Positions 1-4,890 of a DNA stretch of 7,832 nt are shown here, one piece after another. The notes under the pieces were generated by a model that made no database searches, was not told the origin of the DNA, and saw only the letters and a list, made by a program, of their open reading frames with translations. This DNA comes from Actinomycetes bacterium. Lineage in GTDB: Bacteria; Actinomycetota; Acidimicrobiia; Acidimicrobiales; RAAP-2. The stretch covers positions 1 through 7,832 of the forward strand of contig JAKAZC010000068.1 of NCBI GenBank assembly GCA_021826655.1, written 5' to 3'. Both the position numbers and the translations under genes were made by a program. Position 1 is the stretch's first letter. Every line of letters begins with the position of its first letter.

Positions 1-1
1 G

Positions 2-472
2 CTGGCCGACCTCCAGACCCAGCACCAGCAGGTGGCCGATCAGGAGACCAAGCTCATCGCCACCGCTCAGAACCTCCAGACCCAGGTCGACGCCTTCCGC
101 ACCAAGAAGGAGACGATGAAGGCCACCTACACGGCGGCCGAGGCCCAGACCAAGATCGGCGAAGCCGTCTCCGGCATCTCGGAGTCGATGGGCGACGCCG
201 GCATGTCCGTCCAGCGGGCCCAGGACAAGATCGACTCCATGCAGGCCCGTGCCGGCGCCATGGACGAACTGCTGGCCTCGGGCGCCCTCACCGACCTGAC
301 CAATCCGGTCGACGACATCCAGGCCCAACTCGACCAGGTATCCACCACCAATGCGGTAGATGCCGACCTGGCCGCCCTGAAGGCCGAGATCGGCGCGGGC
401 ACCCCGGCCCAGCTGGAGTCGGCCGGGCCGGCGACCACGGCAGCGGCCGACTCCGGGGAGACCCCGGCATGA
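2..472 (+). CDS. pspA: PspA/IM30 family protein, C-terminal part (5' end outside window)
   Basis: The reading frame is open to the left edge, so only the last 156 residues are visible. A GTG at position 32 is inside the gene rather than its start, because in-frame coding sequence of the same helical character (LADLQTQHQQ) precedes it. The visible part is almost wholly charged and alanine/glutamine-rich coiled coil, with the actinobacterial PspA/IM30 hallmarks 'AFRTKKETMKATYTAAEAQ' followed by 'QARAGAMDELLASGAL'. PspA proteins form ESCRT-III-like assemblies on the inner face of the cytoplasmic membrane and protect it under envelope stress. The last 40 residues are an acidic Ala/Pro/Thr-rich tail. 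The stop overlaps the next start (ATGA, 469-472), which indicates translational coupling to pspAA. Family assignment is strong; the length and start of the whole protein cannot be judged. Confidence 0.9.
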   Translation: MADLQTQHQQVADQETKLIATAQNLQTQVDAFRTKKETMKATYTAAEAQTKIGEAVSGISESMGDAGMSVQRAQDKIDSMQARAGAMDELLASGALTDLTNPVDDIQAQLDQVSTTNAVDADLAALKAEIGAGTPAQLESAGPATTAAADSGETPA

Positions 473-747
473 TCGTGCGCATCCTGGGCGACGGGCAGTT
501 CGATGTGCCCGAGGCCGGGCGGGCCGCCCTCCACGACCTCGAGGTGGCCCTGAACGCCGCTGTCGAGGGCCACGACGACGACGCCTTCACGTCGGCCCTC
601 GCCGCCGTCATCGACGAGGTCCGTCGGGTCGGGGTCGCGCTGCCGGTCGACGCATTCACCGCGTCCGACCTGGTCGTCCCCTTCGCCGACGCCACCTTGG
701 ACGAGACGAAGGCGCTGCTGGCCGAACCCGGCGGGGACGACGGCTGA
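469..747 (+). CDS. pspAA: PspA-associated protein PspAA
   Basis: This is a 92-aa acidic soluble protein beginning MIVRILGDGQFDVP, with a middle helix (about residues 20-48) and a 'LPVDAFTASDLVVPFADATLDE' type C-terminal segment. This pattern matches the small PspAA protein encoded next to pspA in actinobacteria and archaea. Its biochemical role is not established; the conserved neighbourhood suggests that it works with PspA at the membrane, possibly as partner or regulator. The start ATG overlaps the pspA stop by 4 nt and has a GGGGAG ribosome site at 455-460, 8 nt upstream, so the start is well supported. There is no signal peptide or membrane segment. It is followed 30 nt later by htpX. Nothing is missing or broken. 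Confidence 0.85.
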   Translation: MIVRILGDGQFDVPEAGRAALHDLEVALNAAVEGHDDDAFTSALAAVIDEVRRVGVALPVDAFTASDLVVPFADATLDETKALLAEPGGDDG

Positions 748-777
748 CGAGACTCCCGTGACAACGAGCACCCTTCC

Positions 778-1722
778 ATGAGCACTGCCCGCAACATCCC
801 CAACGACCGCGGACTCACCCTGCGGATGTTCACGACCGGACTGCTGCTCGTCCTCCTGTACGGCGTGGTCATCGGCGCGCTGATCGCCGTCGGCATCTCC
901 TACGCGCTGGTACTCGTCATCGCCGGCGGACTGCTGTTCTGCCAGTACTGGTTCTCCGACAAGATCGCCCTGTACGGCATGGGTGGTCGCATCGTCACAC
1001 CCGAGGAGGCCCCCCAGCTCCACGGGGCCATCGACCGGCTGTGCGCCATGGCCGACATGAAGAAGCCGCGGGTGGCGATCGCCGACACCGACGTCCCCAA
1101 CGCCTTCGCCACGGGACGCAGCCCGGCCAACGCCGTCGTATGCGCCACCACCGGCCTCATGCGCCGGCTCGACGAGTCCGAGCTCGAGGCGGTCCTCGCC
1201 CACGAACTGTCCCACGTGGCCCACCGCGACGTGGCGGTCATGACCATCGCCAGCTTCCTCGGGATGGCGGCCGGCATGGTCACCCGAGTGATGCTGTGGA
1301 CGGGGATGATGGGAGGCTTCGGCGGGGGTGGCGGGGGGAACAACAACAACAACCAGGGCGCCGACCAGGCCGTCCTGGTGGAGATGGCCGTCCTGGTCGT
1401 CTCGGTCGCCGTCTACGCGATCAGCTTCCTCCTCACCATGGCCCTCTCCCGCTACCGCGAGCTGGCCGCCGACCGATCGGGGGCGATCCTCACCGGCCAG
1501 CCGTCGGTCCTGGCGTCCGCCCTGGTCAAGGTCACGGGGGACATCGCACGGATCCCGACCCGGGACCTCCGCTCCACCGAGACCTTCAACGCCTTCTACT
1601 TCACCCCCGCCATCGCCAAGAACGGCGTGAGCATCTCCACCATCTTCTCGACGCACCCGTCCCTCGACCAGCGCCTGGCCCAGCTCGCCGCCCTCGAGGC
1701 CGAGATGGGCCGTCCCTCGTGA
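778..1722 (+). CDS. htpX: HtpX-like membrane zinc metalloprotease (peptidase M48)
   Basis: This 314-aa integral membrane protease is thought, by analogy with HtpX, to cleave misfolded or damaged cytoplasmic-membrane proteins. Two hydrophobic segments lie near the N terminus (about 18-38 and 41-58). The zinc-binding HELSH motif is at residues 142-146 (H142, E143, H146), and the probable third ligand is E228 in 'SRYRELAADR'. Two more hydrophobic segments (about 155-178 and 198-221) flank a low-complexity Gly/Asn loop at 179-193. 'THPSLDQRLAQL' near the C terminus is the usual M48B ending. Length is close to the usual HtpX size. The N terminus (RGLTLRM) fits the family, so ATG 778 is preferred although no good ribosome site precedes it; translation may depend on the upstream genes. 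Its place between pspAA and pspAB is the known actinobacterial psp-type arrangement and supports a membrane-stress role. Confidence 0.93.
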   Translation: MSTARNIPNDRGLTLRMFTTGLLLVLLYGVVIGALIAVGISYALVLVIAGGLLFCQYWFSDKIALYGMGGRIVTPEEAPQLHGAIDRLCAMADMKKPRVAIADTDVPNAFATGRSPANAVVCATTGLMRRLDESELEAVLAHELSHVAHRDVAVMTIASFLGMAAGMVTRVMLWTGMMGGFGGGGGGNNNNNQGADQAVLVEMAVLVVSVAVYAISFLLTMALSRYRELAADRSGAILTGQPSVLASALVKVTGDIARIPTRDLRSTETFNAFYFTPAIAKNGVSISTIFSTHPSLDQRLAQLAALEAEMGRPS

Positions 1723-1750
1723 GTCGACCGACGGTCGGCGGGGCCTGCTG

Positions 1751-2386
1751 ATGGGCCTCTTCGACACGCTGCTCGGGCGGACCAAGCCCGTCCAGTCGAA
1801 CCTCGACTCCCTGTTCGCGCTGCCCTCGGCGTCGATCACGCTGCAGAGCGCGGCCGGCATCGCCTGCTCGGGTCACGCCGGGGTGTGCTTCAAACCGCCC
1901 ACGGGCCAGGGCTTCACCGAGATGGAGGCCGAGGTCGTCACACTCCTCTCCATGGACGGCGGGTCGGGACTCCGCCGGTCCGAGGACTCGTTCGGCTACG
2001 TGTGGCTGGTGGTGGAGGATCCTGACATCGAGTCGCTGGTCACCCGGGTCCACCTGGTCAACTCCTCGCTCTCCGACGCCGGGTGGGGGCCCCAGCTCCT
2101 GTGCTCGGTCTTCGGACTGGCCGAGCTGGCCTCCGACACCACCTCCACCACCGGGAGTGACCCGGTGGTGGAGGGCGCCACCGTCGGGGCCGGGATCGTG
2201 GTCCCGTCCACCGCCTATCTCGTCTACCTGTTCAAACGGGGCACGTTCTACCCGTTCGTGCCGACCGGGCACGAGAAGCGCTCCACCGAGGAGGAGTTCC
2301 GGCTGCGCAGCCTGGTGGCCGACGACGTCGCGGTCGAGGCCGACCTCGACCGCTGGTTCCCCCTGTGGGACCTCCCCGTCGGCTGA
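1751..2386 (+). CDS. pspAB: PspA-associated protein PspAB
   Basis: This 211-aa soluble protein starts MGLFDTLLGRTKPV, followed by 'LDSLFALPSASITLQSAAG' and 'GVCFKPPTGQGF'. These are hallmarks of PspAB, a family found beside htpX and pspA in actinobacteria and archaea. Its molecular function is unknown. It has no signal peptide and no convincing transmembrane helix. The middle part (about residues 75-125) is mixed strand and helix, and the C-terminal third contains 'YLVYLFKRGTFYPFVP', which may be a partner-binding surface. It begins 28 nt after the htpX stop, with a G-rich stretch near 1738-1743 as a possible ribosome site. The gene set pspA-pspAA-htpX-pspAB is therefore complete apart from the window edge. 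The identification rests on family pattern and context; the role is inferred from its neighbours only. Confidence 0.85.
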   Translation: MGLFDTLLGRTKPVQSNLDSLFALPSASITLQSAAGIACSGHAGVCFKPPTGQGFTEMEAEVVTLLSMDGGSGLRRSEDSFGYVWLVVEDPDIESLVTRVHLVNSSLSDAGWGPQLLCSVFGLAELASDTTSTTGSDPVVEGATVGAGIVVPSTAYLVYLFKRGTFYPFVPTGHEKRSTEEEFRLRSLVADDVAVEADLDRWFPLWDLPVG

Positions 2387-2422
2387 ACGGCGCCAGCCGT
2401 TCCATCGTCACTGACCCGGACC

Positions 2423-2815
2423 GTGCCACCGGTCGATCTCGTCGTTGAGCCGTGGGTCCTGTCGGTGTGCCGCCTGGACCCGGCCGAGCCGTGGCCCACC
2501 CCACCGACCGGCGCCCCGGTGTACGCGGTCACCCGCACCACGGACGAGCTCTCCGTCGTCTGCGCCGGAGGGGACGAGCCCCCCGACGCGCGGATCGAAC
2601 CGGGGTGGCGGGCGCTGCGTGTCGTGGGGCCGCTGGCATTCGAATTGGTCGGGATCGTGGCCTCGATCGCCGTTCCCCTGGCCGAGGCCCGGGTCGGGGT
2701 GTTCGTGCTGTCCACCTTCGACGCCGACCTGGTCCTGGTGAAGGCGACCGACCTGGACCTCGCGGTCGGAGCCCTCGTGACCGCCGGGCACACCGTAGTG
2801 TTCGCGCCCAGCTGA
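2423..2815 (+). CDS. ACT domain-containing protein
   Basis: This 130-aa soluble protein resembles the small CASTOR-type ACT proteins of bacteria. It has an N-terminal 'VLSVCRLDP' strand (11-20), 'YAVTRTTDELSVVC' (34-47), 'GWRALRVVGPLAFEL' (61-75), a helix at about 76-90, and the typical ACT strand-helix end 'VFVLSTFDADLVLVKATDL' (93-111) followed by 'AVGALVTAGH'. ACT domains usually bind amino acids or other small ligands; the ligand here is unknown. The proposed start is GTG 2423, the first start codon after the in-frame pspAB stop. The ribosome site is poor. The gap to pspAB is 36 nt, so it probably belongs to the same transcript, perhaps by read-on expression. It is not a usual member of psp clusters; it could be an unrelated gene that shares the promoter. 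Confidence 0.75.
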   Translation: MPPVDLVVEPWVLSVCRLDPAEPWPTPPTGAPVYAVTRTTDELSVVCAGGDEPPDARIEPGWRALRVVGPLAFELVGIVASIAVPLAEARVGVFVLSTFDADLVLVKATDLDLAVGALVTAGHTVVFAPS

Positions 2816-2892
2816 CCAGAATTTCTCCGGTACGCCCCCTTCTCCAGGCTGCACTTCCGTGACCAGGAAGGACAGATGCGCCACCCCGTTGG

Positions 2893-2912
2893 TTGTCCAC
2901 AGGTTATCCACC
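2893..2912 (+). promoter_or_regulatory. Pair of DnaA-box-like sites
   Basis: TTGTCCACA (2893-2901) equals the actinobacterial DnaA box consensus, and TTATCCACC (2904-2912) differs from the classical TTATCCACA at the last base. They are direct repeats 11 bp apart, about one helical turn, on the same face of DNA. Candidate uses are DnaA-dependent regulation of the downstream cell-wall gene or DnaA titration. An origin is unlikely, since dnaA, dnaN or an AT-rich unwinding segment is not seen here. Confidence 0.45.
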
Positions 2913-2963
2913 AGCACGGGGTGGGAATCGGGGCACCGGGCCCCCGGCTGACACCAACCCCGC

Positions 2964-2969
2964 TACACT
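2964..2969 (+). promoter_or_regulatory. Candidate -10 element of the Rpf-like gene
   Basis: TACACT in the context cgcTACACTcgac resembles the vegetative -10 element of actinobacteria (TANNNT). No good -35 hexamer lies 16-19 bp upstream; CTGACA at 2948-2953 is only 10 bp away. If used, transcription would start near 2976 and give a leader of roughly 300 nt before the start codon at 3279. Confidence 0.35.
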
Positions 2970-2975
2970 CGACCC

Positions 2976-3278
2976 TTCCGAGCAGTGGGGACACTTCCGA
3001 GGCCGGCGACCCGAGCGGTCGTCCCCGACGTCCCCGGCGCCGCAACCGGCGTGCTCCCGGACGCACCCTCCAGGAGAGTGACACGTAGCGACTTCTAGCG
3101 AACCACGGACACGAACACCCGCTAGCACACCCGGCTCTCGGAGCCAGGCCGGCCCACCCTTCCCGGTGCCCGGCTGGGGCGTTGAATGCATAGACGTGGG
3201 GTCCACCCAACCAGAAGAGAGTCAGCGCGCCCCGGTCACCCGAGGTCGCGCCGGCCGACCGAGGAAAGGTCACCCACC
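2976..3278 (+). promoter_or_regulatory. Long structured 5' leader, possible ydaO-type c-di-AMP riboswitch
   Basis: The leader can form several hairpins: ctagcg 3095-3100 with cgctag 3120-3125; ggctc 3133-3137 with gagcc 3141-3145; a bulged stem from about 3144-3152 with 3171-3177; tggg 3197-3200 with ccca 3206-3209; and cggtc 3233-3237 with gaccg 3257-3261. The last ends at the ribosome site. GGGGCGTTGAAT (3176-3187), the small GGG/CCC hairpin and GTCAGC (3221-3226) occur in the same order as the GGGGUGAAU, GGG..CCC and GUCAGC elements of ydaO riboswitches. However, the conserved UAACCUCG that should follow is absent and no clear 5' GGGGAACC segment is seen. The main support is that rpf genes of actinobacteria often carry this riboswitch. 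It may instead be an unrelated structured leader. Confidence 0.28.
3261..3269 (+). promoter_or_regulatory. Ribosome binding site that fixes the start of the Rpf-like gene
   Basis: GAGGAAAGG ends 9 nt before ATG 3279. It is a strong site and decides for ATG 3279 over the in-frame ATG at 3186, which lies within the leader and has no comparable site. Confidence 0.75.
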
Positions 3279-4445
3279 ATGCATCCTGCAACCACCGACA
3301 CGCGTCTCCACCGACGTACCCGTACCCACCTCCACTCGATCCGAACACTTCCGGAGACTCCCGGAACCCACACGACCCGTTCGGTCCGACGGCGCTCCAG
3401 ACGTGCCGCCGTCCGGACGACCGGCCTGGCCACCGCCGCGGTCTCGGCGACGCTGATGGCCTCGCTCCTGAGCACGCCGCTCGAGGCTTCTGCCACCGCC
3501 TACCCGTCGGGCACCGGGCTGGTCCTCAACGCACCGATCGTCTCGGCCACCGCCACCCCGAGCGGGCACGGCTACTGGGAGGTGGCCGCCGACGGTGGCG
3601 TGTTCGCCTTCGGTGACGCCGGGTTCTACGGCTCGGTGGCGAGCCTCCATCTGAACAGTCCGATCGTCGGGATCGCGCCGACATCCGACGGGCACGGCTA
3701 CTGGGAGGTGGCCGCCGACGGTGGCGTGTTCGCCTTCGGTGATGCCCCCTTCGAGGGCTCCGCCGTCGGCTTGTCGTCGTCGAGCACGATCGTGGGCATC
3801 GCCCCGACCTCGGATCGCAGGGGCTATTGGGAACTGGCCGCCGACGGCAACGTCTACGCCTTCGGCGATGCGCCGTACTCCGGCAACGCGCCCGTCCGTA
3901 CCGCGGCGATCGCGATCGACGCCGCCGGCAGCGGGTACCGGGTCACCTCCAGCGACGGCGGCACCTATGCCTTCGCCGGCGCCTCCTTCCGCGGATCGTT
4001 GACCGGGGTACCGCTGAACAAGCCGATCGTGGCCGCGTCGTCGACCGGTGCCGGGTACGTGGACGTAGCCGCCGACGGCGGCGTGTTCAATTTCGGTGCC
4101 GTCGGATTCTTCGGATCACTGGGCGGTGCCACCCTGCACGTGGCGCCGGCAGCAGGTGCCTCGGTCGCTGCGGACTACGCCCTCACCTCCGGCCAGATCG
4201 CCGCGTGGAACCGGGTCAACGCCTGCGAGGAGGGCGGCGACTGGCACGTCGAGGGATCCGTGTTCGCCGGGGGCCTGGGCATGAGCCGGGCCAATTGGTA
4301 CCAGTTCAACACCTTCGGCTTCCCGTCGGATGCGGCGGTCGCCTCGCCGCTCCAGCAGATCCGGGTGGCGGTGGCATTTGCCAGCCACTACTACGGCAGC
4401 GCGTTCGCCGCCCCGGACCAGACCGGCTGCACCGGCGGCTACTGA
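3279..4445 (+). CDS. Secreted propeller-repeat protein with C-terminal Rpf-like (transglycosylase-like) domain
   Basis: The protein has 388 aa. A long basic N-region (to about residue 48, with RRRSRR at 37-42) is followed by a hydrophobic core (48-66) and an alanine-type cleavage site near residues 70-74 (EASATA), so export is likely. Residues about 80-290 hold five propeller-like repeats; their GY(W) positions are 98, 140, 182, 219 and 259, each followed by a variant of 'AADGGVFAFGDAGFYGS'. Such repeats are common in secreted proteins of Acidimicrobiia and their binding target is unknown. Residues about 305-388 resemble the resuscitation-promoting-factor domain: W310, C316-E317-E-G-G-D-W322, then GGLGMS (331-336), W340, 'ASPLQQIRVA', and C384. 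E317 would be the catalytic glutamate and C316-C384 a possible disulfide. The expected role is cleavage of peptidoglycan during growth, division or resuscitation. The Rpf assignment is by motif only; enzymatic activity is inferred. Confidence 0.75.
   Translation: MHPATTDTRLHRRTRTHLHSIRTLPETPGTHTTRSVRRRSRRAAVRTTGLATAAVSATLMASLLSTPLEASATAYPSGTGLVLNAPIVSATATPSGHGYWEVAADGGVFAFGDAGFYGSVASLHLNSPIVGIAPTSDGHGYWEVAADGGVFAFGDAPFEGSAVGLSSSSTIVGIAPTSDRRGYWELAADGNVYAFGDAPYSGNAPVRTAAIAIDAAGSGYRVTSSDGGTYAFAGASFRGSLTGVPLNKPIVAASSTGAGYVDVAADGGVFNFGAVGFFGSLGGATLHVAPAAGASVAADYALTSGQIAAWNRVNACEEGGDWHVEGSVFAGGLGMSRANWYQFNTFGFPSDAAVASPLQQIRVAVAFASHYYGSAFAAPDQTGCTGGY
3563..3742 (+). repeat. 54-bp perfect direct repeat with 126-bp period inside the propeller region
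   Basis: Positions 3563-3616 and 3689-3742 are identical over 54 bases; the next base pair compared (3617 C, 3743 T) is a silent difference in GAC/GAT. The offset is 126 nt, exactly 42 codons, equal to one protein repeat. Later repeats are diverged at the DNA level. This indicates a recent duplication or gene conversion of one repeat unit. Confidence 0.95.
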
Positions 4446-4448
4446 GCG

Positions 4449-4510
4449 CCCCGGGCGGCGTCGCACCCCGCCCGGGGTCCCGGGCGGGGTTCCAGCCGGG
4501 GTCCCGCCCG
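4449..4510. terminator. GC-rich overlapping inverted repeats between convergent genes; probable bidirectional terminator
   Basis: Three stems are possible: 4449-4458 with 4468-4477 (10 bp perfect, 9-nt loop); 4465-4474 with 4481-4490 (10 bp perfect, 6-nt loop); and 4481-4488 with 4503-4510 (8 bp perfect, 14-nt loop). Neighbouring stems share arms, so they cannot all form together. There is no T-run, which is common for terminators in very GC-rich actinobacteria. The position just after the Rpf-like gene and before the end of the opposite-strand operon fits termination from both sides. The rest of the 148-nt gap (to 4593) holds only a perfect 10-bp palindrome ccggtaccgg at 4544-4553 and a 7-bp inverted repeat 4514-4520 / 4560-4566. 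Confidence 0.55.
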
Positions 4511-4593
4511 CCGGCGCACGTCCTCCCGATCCCGCCGACACGTCCGGTACCGGGTCCGGCGTGCGCTCGGGGCGGTCACCCGCGTTCGGGGCA

Positions 4594-4890
4594 CTAGGCC
4601 GTCAGCGCGTCGATCGCCATGGCGAGCGACAGGTCGAGCTCGGTGAGGCCGCCGGCGTCGTGGGTGACCAGAACGAGGCGCACCGTACGCCACCGGATGT
4701 CGATGTCCGGGTGGTGATCGGCCGCCTCGGCCAGGCGCCCGACGGCGAGCACGAAGTCGAGGGCGGCCGGGAAGGTCGGGCAGTCGACCGACTTGACCAG
4801 CGTGCCCCCGACCAGGTCCCACGCGGGTGCACCGGGCCCCGTCAGGGCGGCCGTCACGTCGGCGGCGTCCAGGCGGGCGGGGCGCGGCAT
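4594..4890 (-). CDS. Pterin-4a-carbinolamine dehydratase (4a-hydroxytetrahydrobiopterin dehydratase)
   Basis: This 98-aa protein matches the complete catalytic signature of the family. In 'EAADHHPDIDIRW' (55-67) the pattern is E-x3-HHP-x5-W, followed by nine residues to H77 and eight more to D86. All three histidines and the terminal aspartate are present, so the enzyme should be active. It dehydrates 4a-hydroxy-tetrahydropterin to quinonoid dihydropterin, allowing recycling of the pterin cofactor used by aromatic amino acid hydroxylases. It is cytosolic, of normal length (about 95-105 aa), with no signal peptide. The start ATG (complement 4888-4890) shares its A with the stop of the upstream P450 gene (TGATG), so translation is probably coupled; there is no strong ribosome site of its own. 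No pterin-dependent hydroxylase is encoded in the window, so the substrate source is unknown. Confidence 0.9.
   Translation of the reverse strand: MPRPARLDAADVTAALTGPGAPAWDLVGGTLVKSVDCPTFPAALDFVLAVGRLAEAADHHPDIDIRWRTVRLVLVTHDAGGLTELDLSLAMAIDALTA

Larger units (their letters stand above)
2816..3278 (+). other. 463-nt non-coding region between ACT gene and Rpf-like gene
   Basis: I see no convincing gene here. The short open frames (for example from 2876 and 2893 on the plus strand, and 2904-3206 on the minus strand) lack ribosome sites and family-like sequence. The stretch contains, in order, a weak 5-bp inverted repeat (cttcc 2854-2858 / ggaag 2866-2870), two DnaA-box-like 9-mers at 2893-2912, a TACACT candidate -10 at 2964-2969, an 8-bp direct repeat cttccgag (2975-2982 and 2994-3001), and a GC-rich leader with several possible hairpins running to the ribosome site at 3261-3269. 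No T-rich terminator for the upstream psp operon was found. Confidence 0.7.

Noticed and set aside
127..1860. 577-aa open frame on the minus strand across the psp cluster
   Set aside because: It lies opposite pspA, pspAA and htpX, which have clear family motifs. Its sequence is Gly/Asp/Val/Arg-rich without family features, as expected for an antisense frame in GC-rich DNA.
3186..3278. 31-residue longer N terminus of the Rpf-like protein (ATG 3186)
   Set aside because: There is no ribosome site before 3186, while a strong GAGGAAAGG site precedes ATG 3279. The extra residues add only Arg/Pro-rich sequence before an already long signal peptide.
2816..3278. Chromosome origin (oriC), considered because of the two DnaA boxes
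   Set aside because: Only two boxes, no AT-rich unwinding segment, and no dnaA, dnaN or rpmH nearby.
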